64,000 nucleotides of DNA from Pseudocolwellia sp049933045 (GCF_049933045.1 NZ_CP187926.1:3658001-3722000); one strand, 5' to 3'; shown: positions 1 through 9,121, numbered from the stretch's first letter. Program-made: numbers and translations. Notes: generated from the letters alone by a model not told the origin.

Positions 1-1079
1 CACTAAGTATTGAAGAAATTGATGTAATGCTGCCCAGAAAAGGCGAAGTATTAGTCAAAATTATCGCTTCTGGTGTATGTCATACGGATGCATTTACCCT
101 TTCTGGCGAAGATCCAGAAGGTATTTTCCCTGTTATCCTTGGTCATGAAGGCGGCGGTATTGTTGAACAAGTTGGCGAAGGTGTAACGAGCGTTGCCGTT
201 GGCGATCATGTTATTCCACTTTACACACCTGAGTGTCGTGAATGTAAATTCTGTTTATCGGGTAAAACTAATTTATGTCAGCAAATCCGTGAAACGCAAG
301 GTAAAGGTTTAATGCCTGATGGCACCACACGTTTTTATAAAGATGGCCAACCTATTTATCATTACATGGGCTGTTCTACATTTTCTGAATACACTGTTTT
401 ACCTGAAATATCATTAGCTAAAGTAAACCCTAAAGCACCGCTTGAAGAAGTTTGTTTATTAGGTTGTGGGGTTACAACAGGCATGGGCGCAGTAATGAAT
501 ACCGCTAAAGTTGAAGAAGGCGACACTGTTGCTATTTTCGGTTTGGGTGGCATTGGTTTATCTGCAATTATTGGCGCAACCATGGCAAAAGCTTCACGCA
601 TTATTGTTATCGACATAAATGAAAGTAAGTTTGAGTTAGCTAAGAAATTAGGCGCAACTGATTGTATTAACCCGAAAGATCACGACAAACCAATCCAAGA
701 CGTTATCGTTGAATTAACCGACGGTGGCGTAGATTACTCGTTTGAATGTATTGGTAACGTAGACATTATGCGTTCAGCACTTGAGTGTTGTCATAAAGGT
801 TGGGGCGAATCAGTGATCATTGGTGTTGCTGGTGCTGGCAAAGAGATTTCAACACGTCCGTTCCAACTGGTTACAGGTAGAGTATGGCGTGGCACCGCAT
901 TTGGTGGTGTTAAAGGTCGTACAGAATTACCAGAATATGTAGAACGTTACTTAGCAGGCGAATTCAAATTAGATGACTTTATTACTCATACCATGGCACT
1001 TGAAGGTATTAACGATGCTTTTGATTTAATGCATGAAGGTAAGAGTATTCGTAGCGTTATTCATTTTGATCATAAATAA
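1..1079 (+). CDS. frmA: S-(hydroxymethyl)glutathione dehydrogenase (class III alcohol dehydrogenase), 5' end outside window
   Basis: Oxidises S-hydroxymethylglutathione, the spontaneous adduct of formaldehyde and glutathione, to S-formylglutathione with NAD. The reading frame is open from the first bases of the window (codons begin at base 3 and encode LSIEEIDVMLPRKGEV), so the ATG at 27 is internal and the true start lies upstream. Visible zinc-ligand motifs are GVCHTDAF, GHEGGG and the four-cysteine structural-zinc cluster CRECKFC with a later NLC. A Rossmann motif GLGGIGLS follows, and the C-terminal half is typical of the family. It sits 18 bp upstream of the S-formylglutathione hydrolase gene, which performs the next step, so the two form the usual formaldehyde detoxification operon. 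Family assignment is very secure. Confidence 0.96.
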   Translation, partial: LSIEEIDVMLPRKGEVLVKIIASGVCHTDAFTLSGEDPEGIFPVILGHEGGGIVEQVGEGVTSVAVGDHVIPLYTPECRECKFCLSGKTNLCQQIRETQGKGLMPDGTTRFYKDGQPIYHYMGCSTFSEYTVLPEISLAKVNPKAPLEEVCLLGCGVTTGMGAVMNTAKVEEGDTVAIFGLGGIGLSAIIGATMAKASRIIVIDINESKFELAKKLGATDCINPKDHDKPIQDVIVELTDGGVDYSFECIGNVDIMRSALECCHKGWGESVIIGVAGAGKEISTRPFQLVTGRVWRGTAFGGVKGRTELPEYVERYLAGEFKLDDFITHTMALEGINDAFDLMHEGKSIRSVIHFDHK

Positions 1080-1097
1080 GCCTGGCGAAAATATATT

Positions 1098-1961
1098 ATG
1101 GTAACTCACACTCATTCAACACAAATCAGCTTAACTCAAGTCAGTAACGTGAAAATGTTTGATGGTAAACAACAACAGTTTACTCATCAATCAAGTAGCA
1201 CAAACTGTGTTATGCAATTTGCTATTTACTTGCCACCTGAAGCCAATGAAACCAATAAAGTACCCGTTTTATATTGGCTTTCTGGTTTAACTTGTACTGA
1301 TGAAAACTTCGTACAAAAAGCGGGAGCACAACGTATTGCCGCTGAATTAGGCATGGCGATAGTATGTCCGGACACTAGCCCACGAGGCGAAAATGTTGCG
1401 AATGATGCAGGTTACGATTTAGGTCAAGGCGCAGGTTTTTATGTAAATTCGACCCAAGCGCCTTGGGCTGATCACTACCAAATGTACGATTATGTGGTGA
1501 GTGAACTGCCTGATTTAATTGAAGCTAACTTTCCTGTATCGAATCAGCGAGCCATTAGCGGACATTCGATGGGTGGTCATGGAGCTTTAACCATTGCGTT
1601 AAGAAATACATCTCGCTATTCATCGGTATCTGCTTTTAGCCCTATCGTTAATCCTATTGACTGTCCTTGGGGTCAAAAAGCATTAACGGCATACTTAGGT
1701 GAAAATGTAGAAACATGGCGAGAATACGACGCTTGTGAGCTTATAAAGCAATCGTCACCGCAGTTACCTATGTTAATTGAGCAAGGTTTAACAGATAACT
1801 TTTTAGCTGGGCAACTTAAGCCTGAAAACCTAATAGCACAAGCGAAAGCGGCTAACTACCCGATCACCATAAACCAACATAACGGTTATGATCACAGCTA
1901 CTTTTTTATCGCGAGCTTTATTGAAGAACATATACGTTTTCATGCTAAACACTTTAGCTAG
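1098..1961 (+). CDS. fghA: S-formylglutathione hydrolase (esterase D family)
   Basis: Hydrolyses S-formylglutathione to formate and glutathione, completing glutathione-dependent formaldehyde detoxification. The 287-residue alpha/beta-hydrolase has the nucleophile elbow GHSMGGH with the catalytic Ser near residue 157. It also has the family signatures WLSGLTCTDENF, CPDTSPRG and WADHYQMYDYV, and a C-terminal GYDHSYFFI that supplies the catalytic His. Length is normal for the family. It follows frmA by 18 bp and precedes a HutD/Ves gene by 11 bp, suggesting one transcript. Confidence 0.95.
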   Translation: MVTHTHSTQISLTQVSNVKMFDGKQQQFTHQSSSTNCVMQFAIYLPPEANETNKVPVLYWLSGLTCTDENFVQKAGAQRIAAELGMAIVCPDTSPRGENVANDAGYDLGQGAGFYVNSTQAPWADHYQMYDYVVSELPDLIEANFPVSNQRAISGHSMGGHGALTIALRNTSRYSSVSAFSPIVNPIDCPWGQKALTAYLGENVETWREYDACELIKQSSPQLPMLIEQGLTDNFLAGQLKPENLIAQAKAANYPITINQHNGYDHSYFFIASFIEEHIRFHAKHFS

Positions 1962-1972
1962 TAGTAACTGAA

Positions 1973-2560
1973 ATGATTAACATAATTCCCCCTAAACAAT
2001 TCAAAACAGTTCCATGGAAAAACGGTTTAGGTGAAACCATAGAACTGGCGATTAATAACGGTGGAACGTTAAACAATTTTGATTGGCGTTTAAGCATGGC
2101 GAGCGTAGTTGAAGATGGCGTTTTTTCTAACTTCACAGACTACACTCGCAACCTTATTTTAATTGAAGGTAACGGCATTAACCTGCAACACAACGACAGT
2201 AAAATAGACAAACTCAATAACTTACTTGATATGGCGACCTTCGATGGTGGTAATAAAACAGTCGGTAATTTACATTCAGGTGAAATAACCGACTTCAACA
2301 TTATTACCCGTACAGAATGTTTTGATACCAAAGTCGTCACCCAAAATAAAGCCGTTAATCATCCTCTAGAAAAAGCCGATTTATGCTTTGTTTACAGCTT
2401 ATATCGCGATGCAGAGTTAGTGATTAACACGTCTCCAGAAGCTATAAAATTACCTGCAGGTCATCTACTTAAAATCAGTAATATGCCTGAAGATGAAACT
2501 GATAACTTCGTGCATATATCAGGTACTCATTTAATCATTGTTTATCTTTTTAAAAAATAA
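1973..2560 (+). CDS. HutD/Ves family cupin protein
   Basis: A 195-residue HutD/Ves-type protein, shown by the N-terminal VPWKNGLGETIELAI and FDWRLSMASVVEDGVFSNF blocks characteristic of this cupin-like family. The biochemical function of the family is poorly defined: members occur beside histidine-utilisation genes or, as Ves, in cold-responsive enterobacterial loci. No hut genes are in view. Here it lies 11 bp after the S-formylglutathione hydrolase gene and may be co-transcribed. Family call is good, role unknown. Confidence 0.8.
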   Translation: MINIIPPKQFKTVPWKNGLGETIELAINNGGTLNNFDWRLSMASVVEDGVFSNFTDYTRNLILIEGNGINLQHNDSKIDKLNNLLDMATFDGGNKTVGNLHSGEITDFNIITRTECFDTKVVTQNKAVNHPLEKADLCFVYSLYRDAELVINTSPEAIKLPAGHLLKISNMPEDETDNFVHISGTHLIIVYLFKK

Positions 2561-2681
2561 GCTCAGGTAAATCAATAAACTTACCGCCAAATATTTACAC
2601 TACTAAGTCATGAATTTATTACTAAAAACCTTATAAACTCAATCACTCTAAATAAATAAAAAATTCGGATAAAAGAATACT

Positions 2682-3695
2682 ATGTTTAAACTTATCACCT
2701 CATTCTCACTCATATTTTTCACATGCTTTTCTTTTAATTCAGCAGCGAAAGAAGTGAGTGCTAACACAAAGCCAGCTTTTGAACTGATTGTTTTAGGTGA
2801 TACAGGAGGAACACGAGACGGTAATTTAAGTGCCTTTCTGCTAAGAGCTTTAGCTGATAATAAGTATATTGGTCTTGATGCTGGGACTTTATTAAATGGT
2901 ATTGAAAAGTCGTTAGAGAACAATGTATTTGACGACTTGCCTATAGATACCACACAAAAAACGATTCCGAGAATCAATATATTACACAACCATATCGCAG
3001 CCTATATGATAAGCCACGGGCATTTAGATCATATATCAGGTTTGTTAATCGCATCCCCTGATGATAATTCTAAACCTATGTATGCGTTGCCTTCAGTTAA
3101 CAAAACAATAAGTAACAGTTACTTTAATTGGCAAGGATGGGCAAACTTTTCCGACCGAGGGACCTTACCTCATCTAAATAAATATAAGATGGTTGATTTA
3201 CCTCTACAACAAGCCATTAAGATCCCCAATACCTCTTTAAACGTGAAAACCTTTAGCTTGAGTCACCCTGTTGAGTCTTCTGCTTTCGTGGTTGAAAACG
3301 ACAAAGATATTATGATTTATTTTGGTGATACAGGACCTGATGAACTAGAAAAAGAAAACAAACTGACACAAGTATGGGAATACCTTGCTAAGCAAGTTCA
3401 GCATAAAAATCTGCGTGGTATTGTGATAGAAGTATCATTTCCTGATGACCGTGACGACAAGTTATTGTACGGCCATTTAACACCTAAATGGCTAACAAAA
3501 GAATTAACCCATTTTTCATCTCTACTCGATGAACCAAGCTTATTACAAAAAACAAAAGTGATCATTAGTCATGTTAAAAGCAGTACATTAAAAGACGTTA
3601 ATGCCAGAGAAATTATCGAGAAAGAATTACAGCAACATAACGCATTAGGCTTAAATTTTGTAATGGCAAAACAAGGCAATAAAATCTTACTATAA
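2682..3695 (+). CDS. cpdP: Class II 3',5'-cyclic-nucleotide phosphodiesterase, secreted (CpdP-like)
   Basis: A metallo-beta-lactamase-fold phosphodiesterase of the class II cAMP phosphodiesterase family (yeast PDE1, Vibrio CpdP). The metal motif SHGHLDHISG lies near residues 111-120, followed by MIYFGDTGPDE and GIVIEVSFPDDRDDKLLYGHLTP further on. The N-terminus (MFKLITSFSLIFFTCFSFNSAA) is a signal peptide, so the enzyme is predicted to be periplasmic, like CpdP of Vibrio fischeri. It is preceded by a 121-bp gap and followed directly by a palindromic inverted-repeat element that could act as a terminator. Confidence 0.88.
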   Translation: MFKLITSFSLIFFTCFSFNSAAKEVSANTKPAFELIVLGDTGGTRDGNLSAFLLRALADNKYIGLDAGTLLNGIEKSLENNVFDDLPIDTTQKTIPRINILHNHIAAYMISHGHLDHISGLLIASPDDNSKPMYALPSVNKTISNSYFNWQGWANFSDRGTLPHLNKYKMVDLPLQQAIKIPNTSLNVKTFSLSHPVESSAFVVENDKDIMIYFGDTGPDELEKENKLTQVWEYLAKQVQHKNLRGIVIEVSFPDDRDDKLLYGHLTPKWLTKELTHFSSLLDEPSLLQKTKVIISHVKSSTLKDVNAREIIEKELQQHNALGLNFVMAKQGNKILL

Positions 3696-3697
3696 CT

Positions 3698-3761
3698 AGG
3701 GCCTGTTGATCTTTCAGGGTTAAATTTTATTCAATTTAACCTCGAAAGGTCAACAGACCCT
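3698..3761. repeat. Collapsed inverted-repeat element (terminal repeats nearly abutting)
   Basis: A 64-bp palindrome starting AGGGCCTGTTGATCTTTCAG and ending GAAAGGTCAACAGACCCT, with only a few bases between the arms. The arms match the ends of the larger element at 39176-39550, so this looks like that element with its interior deleted. It is bounded by TA on both sides. Being right after the cpdP stop, it would fold as a strong hairpin in the transcript. Confidence 0.75.
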
Positions 3762-4077
3762 AAGAAAGATATAAAAAATAGCTTTGCTAATCGACCCAAT
3801 ACTCATGTGGACACTGTATGTTTATCCTCAGAAAACATACGGTGATATCTAATTCCACCTCACAATAATGTCTCTTATAAATTAGGTACAGTACTCCTTC
3901 CATCTTTTAAAAATCATCTGTAAATAGCCTTCATAAACCGCTATGCTTTTCTTTAACCCTTAATAAATTTTGAAATAAAATACTTACTTTGCTCAAATAG
4001 GTCCATAATAAATATGACTTCAACCTGTCATTGTTTAATGGTAACTGTTTGATATTAAAGTATTGTCGTGTAAGTGT
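3762..4077. other. Intergenic region with one imperfect hairpin
   Basis: No coding sequence is supported here. An imperfect 12-bp inverted repeat, CACTGTATGTTT at 3812-3823 against AAACATACGGTG at 3833-3844, is the only notable structure. It lacks a T tract. Confidence 0.4.
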
Positions 4078-4090
4078 CGTCATGATGACG
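4078..4090. promoter_or_regulatory. Palindrome upstream of the XRE regulator, candidate operator
   Basis: CGTCATGATGACG is a perfect palindrome about 60 bp upstream of the XRE-type regulator start at 4151. Autoregulation by XRE proteins at such sites is common, so this is a reasonable operator candidate, but it is inferred from position and symmetry only. Confidence 0.35.
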
Positions 4091-4150
4091 TGGTGTTAAG
4101 AGCTAGGTTTAGTTCAAAATAGAATGAAGATAACAGCTAAGGAAGAAACA

Positions 4151-4654
4151 ATGATCGTTAGAAAATTAAGATTACAGCAAGGATGGTCTCAAGAACAATT
4201 ATCTGAGTTTAGTGGTTTAAGTATTCGTACTATTCAAAGAATTGAACGAGGTCAAAATGCCAGTGTTGAATCTTTAAAATCTTTAGCTGCTGTTTTTGAA
4301 ATACAACTAACCGATTTAACACAGGAGAAGGAAATGAACGACAATACAGCTCAACTCGATTCTGCACCCAATGCGCCTCATGCGTCTATCACTCAAGATG
4401 AAGCCAGCGCTATTGAATACGTAAAAGATATAAAAGGTTTTTATTCGCACCTAATAAAATATGCTTGTGTGATGACCCTATTAGTTATTATTAATTTAGT
4501 AACAAGTCCAAACTATGTTTGGGTGATATGGCCTGCGCTAGGCTGGGGAATTGGTGTTATTTCTCACGGACTTTCAGTATTTGAAGTATTTAGTTTTTTC
4601 AGCCCTCAATGGGAAAAGAAACAAATTGAAAAGCGCTTAGGGCGTAAGTTATAA
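4151..4654 (+). CDS. XRE-family regulator with C-terminal 2TM domain
   Basis: The N-terminal ~60 residues form a helix-turn-helix (LRLQQGWSQEQLSEFSGLSI then RTIQRIERGQNAS). After a linker of about 40 residues come two hydrophobic helices (HLIKYACVMTLLVIINLVTS and YVWVIWPALGWGIGVISHGL) and a basic tail ending IEKRLGRKL, matching the 2TM domain found in many bacteroidete and gammaproteobacterial proteins. The start is placed at 4151 because AAGGAAGAAAC lies just upstream; an ATG at 4124 is less well supported. The protein would be a membrane-tethered DNA-binding regulator. Target unknown. Confidence 0.8.
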   Translation: MIVRKLRLQQGWSQEQLSEFSGLSIRTIQRIERGQNASVESLKSLAAVFEIQLTDLTQEKEMNDNTAQLDSAPNAPHASITQDEASAIEYVKDIKGFYSHLIKYACVMTLLVIINLVTSPNYVWVIWPALGWGIGVISHGLSVFEVFSFFSPQWEKKQIEKRLGRKL

Positions 4655-4681
4655 ACTTAATTTTCAGTCGCTAGACCTATC

Positions 4682-4716
4682 AACCATAGAAGCCTAAAGT
4701 AGGTTTCTATGGTTTT
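4682..4716 (+). terminator. Terminator of the XRE-2TM gene
   Basis: Stem AACCATAGAAGCC against GGTTTCTATGGTT (one mismatch), followed by TTTTATT, starting 28 bp after the stop codon. Confidence 0.6.
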
Positions 4717-4732
4717 ATTAAAAATAGGGGCA

Positions 4733-5629
4733 TTAAATTTCAATAACCTTGGTTTGAATGTCTCTGAACTCAAATATAGCCTTTGCTCGATTAACCAACT
4801 TTTTATCATTTGATAAGATTACATCACAATAAGATCCCATAGCTATATGACCAGCATCACTCATTATGTTTGGTATCTGTTTTATTTTTCGACATTTTGG
4901 CTCCGATTGAAAACCCAAAATATCTAATACTGCACAGCAACTGATAATCCCTAAATATGATGGTAATTCACTGAAGCCATGCTTTTCTATCGGATTAAAC
5001 CCAAAAAACTGTTCGGGTGATTCCCCTCTTACTGTTGGACATGGTTTCAATAGATTCCATATCCCAAGTAAGATATTTACTCCCGTTATATCAGCTACTC
5101 TTGATTTAGAATTTAGAAAATTTTCTCTTGTTTTTAAAATGTTATTTTCACTTTCTAACATATCAGAAACTATACTATGAAGATCATCATATTTCTGATA
5201 AATATCAGGTATGTCATATGTTATTGATCTTGATAAACCATCTATTTGTTCTCATAAAACATTTGGAAAATCCAAAAGTTTTAAAGGTTCTCCTCCCCCA
5301 TTTATCCAAGCTAAAAATGGGTCAAATAATTTATCATTAAAATCAACTTCCTTGTTTCTATCTTCATAAATTTTATAAAGCTCAAAGGGGCAATGATCGC
5401 TTTTAAAGCTTACTTCACCTGTTAATCTGTAGTTTCTATCAAGGATTAACTCAATGTATGTAGCATTTAATTCTTTTAAAACAGTAAGATATTTTTCTGG
5501 ATCTACTGATCTTCTGATTTCATCAAAATGTTCATTTGAGTACACCCAATCTAAGTTTGATTTTCGGAGCAGTATAAACTCATTTTTAAGGTGTAAATTA
5601 ATAATATTATGATCAATATATACTTTCAT
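4733..5629 (-). pseudogene. PIN-like domain protein interrupted by one in-frame TGA
   Basis: Two open segments, 5629-5255 and 5251-4733, lie in the same frame and are separated only by a TGA codon at 5254-5252. Translated through, the product is about 298 residues. The N-terminus MKVYIDHNIINLHLK has the opening acidic residue of PIN-like nucleases. The C-terminus SDAGHIAMGSYCDVILSNDK resembles the PIN motif in which acidic residues precede and follow a helix-strand pair (D...A..CD.ilTnDk.l..Ra). Codons after the stop read EQIDGLSRSITYDIPDIYQK, clearly still coding, so a recent nonsense mutation (for example CGA to TGA) is the simplest explanation. Readthrough, UGA recoding or sequencing error are alternatives. 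No SECIS-like element was looked for systematically. Start chosen at the ATG before KVYIDHN rather than the ATG 57 bp upstream. Confidence 0.7.
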
Positions 5630-5671
5630 ATTCAAACTCTTGCTAGATATTAATTTAAACTTCATATACTT

Positions 5672-5697
5672 AAAAACCTGCAACAATGCAGGTTTTT
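5672..5697 (-). terminator. Terminator of the M16 protease gene
   Basis: AAAAACCTGCA / TGCAGGTTTTT around a 4-base loop, 37 bp beyond the M16 stop. It is symmetric and could also terminate plus-strand transcription, though no plus-strand gene ends here. Confidence 0.75.
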
Positions 5698-5733
5698 AAG
5701 TTGTGCTATTACATATTTAACTTAATTAAGTCA

Positions 5734-8583
5734 TTAAATATCGTAATCTAAAACTTCATAACCTAACGCTTCAAGTTGAGGTTTCAACACACTCGCATCA
5801 CCCACAACAACCGTTAACATATCACTCAAGTTTAAATGCTTTTTAGCTAGCGCATTAATTTCTTCAGCTGTGATGTTTTCAACAATTTCGTTACGTTCTT
5901 TGACAAAATCAGGTGATAAATCATGCTCTAAAATCTGTGCTAAAAAACCAAGTTTAGCGCGTGGTGTTTCATATTTTAACGCATCTTTTTGGTTAATAGC
6001 TTTACGCATAAACGCTAGCTCTTCTGGTGTAATACCGTTTTGTGCGTAGTTCTTAATTTCGTTCACAAACTCAATAATAGATTTATCGGTTACATCAGCT
6101 CTTACTTCAGCGCTTGCTATAAAGGCCCCTGAAAGTTTATCGGCACTGAAATATGAACGTGCGCCGTAGGTATAACCTTTGTCTTCGCGTAAGTTTAGAT
6201 TGATACGACTGTTAAAATCACCGCCTAAAGGGAAGTTCATTAGGTAAGATTTATAATATTCACCCGTAATATCTTGAGTGATTGAACGTTTACCCATACG
6301 AATCACAGATTGAGCTGCATCGTCTTTATTAACTAAGTAGATAACGCCCATTTTAGTGTCAGGTTTAGGCAAGGCTAGCTCAAGCTTTTCACCTTTACCT
6401 TGCCATGTTTTAAATACGTCTAAGGTTTTAAGTAGGTCTTTTTTCTTAAGATCAGACACAACAATAAGCTGTCCGCCGCTAGGTTTTATTTGCTTAAGAT
6501 AAAAAGCTTTAACGTCGTCTAAAGTAATGTTTTTCAAACTTTCTTCAGTACCGCCACTTGGCATTGCCGCAATATTATCAGCCTGTAATAACTGGTTAAA
6601 AGCTGTTGAAGCTAAGTAGCCTGCATCTTTCTTACTGTTATTAACGCCTTGAATCGCATTATTTTGATTACGCTGAAATTCACTTTCAATAAATGCGGGT
6701 TGCATAAGCTTTTCGTTTACTAAAGCCATCGTTGCATTTAAGTGCTTGGTTAACGAGTTCACACTCACACTTAGGTATTCATCTGAAGATGAAATATGTA
6801 CTGAACTACCTAGCTTTTCTAGCTCATTACTCATACTCTCAGCACTGCGCACTGCCGTAGACTCATTTAACATTGCCGCGAGAAGATTAACTAAACCCGC
6901 TTTGTCTTTGGTTTCGTAATAATGTCCTGCTGGTATTTTAAGCAATAAAGACGTTGTTGGCGTTTCAAGACTTTCTGTACCTAGTATTTTAATACCGTTA
7001 GCTAACTCGCTTTGCCACATTTGTGGAACCATTACAGCCTTATTCGCTTTAGCTTTTGGAATAACATTACGGTCAAAATTGTCTTTCGGTTTAACAGTAT
7101 TAATTAATGCCGTTTTAGTTGTTGCTTCGGTTCTATCAAAGGTTCTTTCTTGAGGAGTGAAGGTATCTTTTCTAGCAACCATATCAAGCTTGCCTGTAGG
7201 AACAACACTCATGATCACGCCATGCTTACCTTTAATATATTCTTTATACACACGCATTACGTCAGCTTTAGTTACGCCAGCATAACGAGCTATATCTTCT
7301 GCGATATAATTAGGGTTGCCTTTAAAGGTTTCATTAGACGCTAGTTGGCTTACTTTGCCTTGCACACTTTGCAAACCAAAAACGAAATTCGATTCCATAC
7401 CCGCTTTGGCTTTAATTAAATCGTCGTCTTCAACACCTCTAGCTTCAAATTCAACTAAAGTATCTCGCATCACTTTTTCGATATCGGCTAACGATTTTCC
7501 TGAAGCTGGATGAGGTAGTGCGTATAAATTAAAGGTACAAGCTAACTCTGCACATGGGTGACTGACAGAAGCTTGAACAGCAAGCTGATTTTTAACTAAA
7601 TTTTTGTAGAATAGAGAAGTTTTACCACCACCTAAAATACTAGAAAGTAAATCAAGAGGTGCTTCGTCTTCATCACGCACAGATACTGTTGGATAAGACA
7701 TGTAGATAAGTGGTAAATGCACGTTATCTTCCATCGAAATATAACGGTCTTCTGCAATGTTGAAACTTGGTTTTTCTGGCATCTTCACTTCAGGTCCACG
7801 AGGAATACTACCAAAGTATTTTTTGACTAAAGCTAAAGTCTCTCTCGTATTGATATCGCCACCAATAGTTAAAGTTGCATTATTTGGTCCGTACCAGCGT
7901 TTGAAGAATGCTTTTAAGTCGTTCACATCAACACGGTCTAAATCTTCCATATGACCGATCACTGGCCAAGAGTATGGATGTCCTTCTGGATATAAAGCTT
8001 CAGCGACACGTTCGTTTAAGCGACCGTATGGACGATTATCAACACTTTGACCACGTTCATTTTTTACGGTTTCGCGCTGCACTTCGAATTTTTCTTGAGT
8101 AACAGCATCAAGTAAGAATCCCATACGATCAGATTCTAGCCACAACATTTTTTCTAATTGATTAGCTGGTACTGTTTGGAAATAGTTAGTGCGATCGCTG
8201 TTGGTTGTACCGTTCATGGTACCACCCGCCTCTGTCACTAATTTAAAATGCTGCTCGTCTGCAACATGTTCAGAACCTTGAAACATCATGTGTTCGAAAA
8301 AGTGAGCAAAGCCTGACTTCCCAACGTCTTCACGACCTGAACCTACATGGTAGGTCATGTCTACATGCACTAAAGGATCTGATTTATCGGTATGCAGAAT
8401 TAAGGTTAAGCCATTATCTAAAACATATTTTTGATAAGGGATAACAGTTTCATCACTTATCTTCTCAACTTGCTCAACAAAAGTGATATCACTAAGAGAT
8501 ACATTGTTTTTATCATGGTTAATGGCTGTATTTTCACAGGCTGCCAAAACAGTAATAAGTAAAGGAAGAGTCAATTTTTTCAA
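5734..8583 (-). CDS. M16 family zinc metalloprotease, predicted lipoprotein
   Basis: A two-lobed pitrilysin-like protease of about 949 residues. The inverted zinc motif HFFEH (FAHFFEHMMFQGSEH, near residue 95) is in the first M16 domain, with the second, non-catalytic M16 half in the C-terminal portion. The start is best placed at the TTG at 8583: AGGAGC precedes it at good spacing, and the peptide then begins LKKLTLPLLITVLAAC, a lipoprotein signal with lipobox LAAC. The longer ATG-started version (8634) would hide that signal. The protein is predicted to be anchored in the envelope and to degrade peptides, but substrates cannot be read from sequence. It is monocistronic with its own terminator. 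Confidence 0.9.
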   Translation of the reverse strand: MKKLTLPLLITVLAACENTAINHDKNNVSLSDITFVEQVEKISDETVIPYQKYVLDNGLTLILHTDKSDPLVHVDMTYHVGSGREDVGKSGFAHFFEHMMFQGSEHVADEQHFKLVTEAGGTMNGTTNSDRTNYFQTVPANQLEKMLWLESDRMGFLLDAVTQEKFEVQRETVKNERGQSVDNRPYGRLNERVAEALYPEGHPYSWPVIGHMEDLDRVDVNDLKAFFKRWYGPNNATLTIGGDINTRETLALVKKYFGSIPRGPEVKMPEKPSFNIAEDRYISMEDNVHLPLIYMSYPTVSVRDEDEAPLDLLSSILGGGKTSLFYKNLVKNQLAVQASVSHPCAELACTFNLYALPHPASGKSLADIEKVMRDTLVEFEARGVEDDDLIKAKAGMESNFVFGLQSVQGKVSQLASNETFKGNPNYIAEDIARYAGVTKADVMRVYKEYIKGKHGVIMSVVPTGKLDMVARKDTFTPQERTFDRTEATTKTALINTVKPKDNFDRNVIPKAKANKAVMVPQMWQSELANGIKILGTESLETPTTSLLLKIPAGHYYETKDKAGLVNLLAAMLNESTAVRSAESMSNELEKLGSSVHISSSDEYLSVSVNSLTKHLNATMALVNEKLMQPAFIESEFQRNQNNAIQGVNNSKKDAGYLASTAFNQLLQADNIAAMPSGGTEESLKNITLDDVKAFYLKQIKPSGGQLIVVSDLKKKDLLKTLDVFKTWQGKGEKLELALPKPDTKMGVIYLVNKDDAAQSVIRMGKRSITQDITGEYYKSYLMNFPLGGDFNSRINLNLREDKGYTYGARSYFSADKLSGAFIASAEVRADVTDKSIIEFVNEIKNYAQNGITPEELAFMRKAINQKDALKYETPRAKLGFLAQILEHDLSPDFVKERNEIVENITAEEINALAKKHLNLSDMLTVVVGDASVLKPQLEALGYEVLDYDI

Positions 8584-8934
8584 CGTTGATGCTCCTAAGC
8601 AAAGGTGTAGCGACTGTAAGACAATATAAAACAATCTCGAATAATGTCTAAAGTAATGAGTAGATTAGCAAAGCTATGCTTTATTAGAACTGAAAAACGC
8701 TAGTTTAACCAGTAGCAGACATTATTATTTACAATTGTTACGCGGGGTACAGGGCATAAAGTTTAAGTTGAGCTTAATAACTTATCCCGAGTTCAGGCTA
8801 ACTCATGTTAACCAATGTAGTTAATATACCATTTTGTAATTTTATTACGTTATTTATTGAATAAAGAAAGGTGGGTATAGTCGATGAATATAAATGAATT
8901 ATCTGATTGATAGCGCTTTCATTATTTTTTAAGC
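8584..8934. other. Upstream region of the M16 gene
   Basis: No gene supported. It must hold the M16 promoter (minus strand) and contains a dispersed palindromic repeat unit at 8781-8800. Nothing else stands out. Confidence 0.4.
8781..8800. repeat. Dispersed repeat unit (CTTATCC-GA-TTCAGG type)
   Basis: CTTATCCCGAGTTCAGGCTA; a member of the short intergenic repeat also found at 39121, 39673, 55487 and 58195-58242. Confidence 0.5.
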
Positions 8935-9025
8935 AAAAAAAAACCGATGATAGAATCATCGGCATACTTTACTATGAGGAAAGTTTAAAAATTACAATCT
9001 TACAACGAACGTCCAACAGGAGCAC
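8935..9025 (-). ncRNA. Candidate small RNA downstream of polA
   Basis: A complete non-coding transcription unit of about 90 nt. On the minus strand there is TTTACA (9061-9056), an 18-bp spacer and a perfect TATAAT (9037-9032), placing the start near 9025. The unit ends in a strong intrinsic terminator, CCGATGAT-3-ATCATCGG followed by nine U (8962-8935). No plausible reading frame lies between. The central part includes a U-rich single-stranded stretch (AUUUUUAAAC), a common Hfq contact. Spot 42 (spf) lies downstream of polA in enterobacteria, so the position is suggestive, but I do not see convincing sequence identity to Spot 42. Function unknown. Confidence 0.55.
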
Positions 9026-9031
9026 AAAGGA

Positions 9032-9061
9032 ATTATAAGATACATGGGCTTAATGTGTAAA
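9032..9061 (-). promoter_or_regulatory. Sigma-70 promoter of the candidate small RNA
   Basis: -35 TTTACA at 9061-9056, 18-bp spacer, -10 TATAAT at 9037-9032. The -35 lies inside a GGGCTT/AAGCCC inverted repeat (9045-9064) that could be an operator or the tail of the polA transcript. Confidence 0.6.
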
Positions 9062-9121
9062 GCCCAAATGTAATAAAATTACGTAATTACTGCTAAATTG
9101 TTAATATCTTGTAACTTTTTT

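Noticed and set aside
8935..9025. Naming the small RNA Spot 42
   Set aside because: Only position agrees; I see no convincing match to the conserved Spot 42 5' region.
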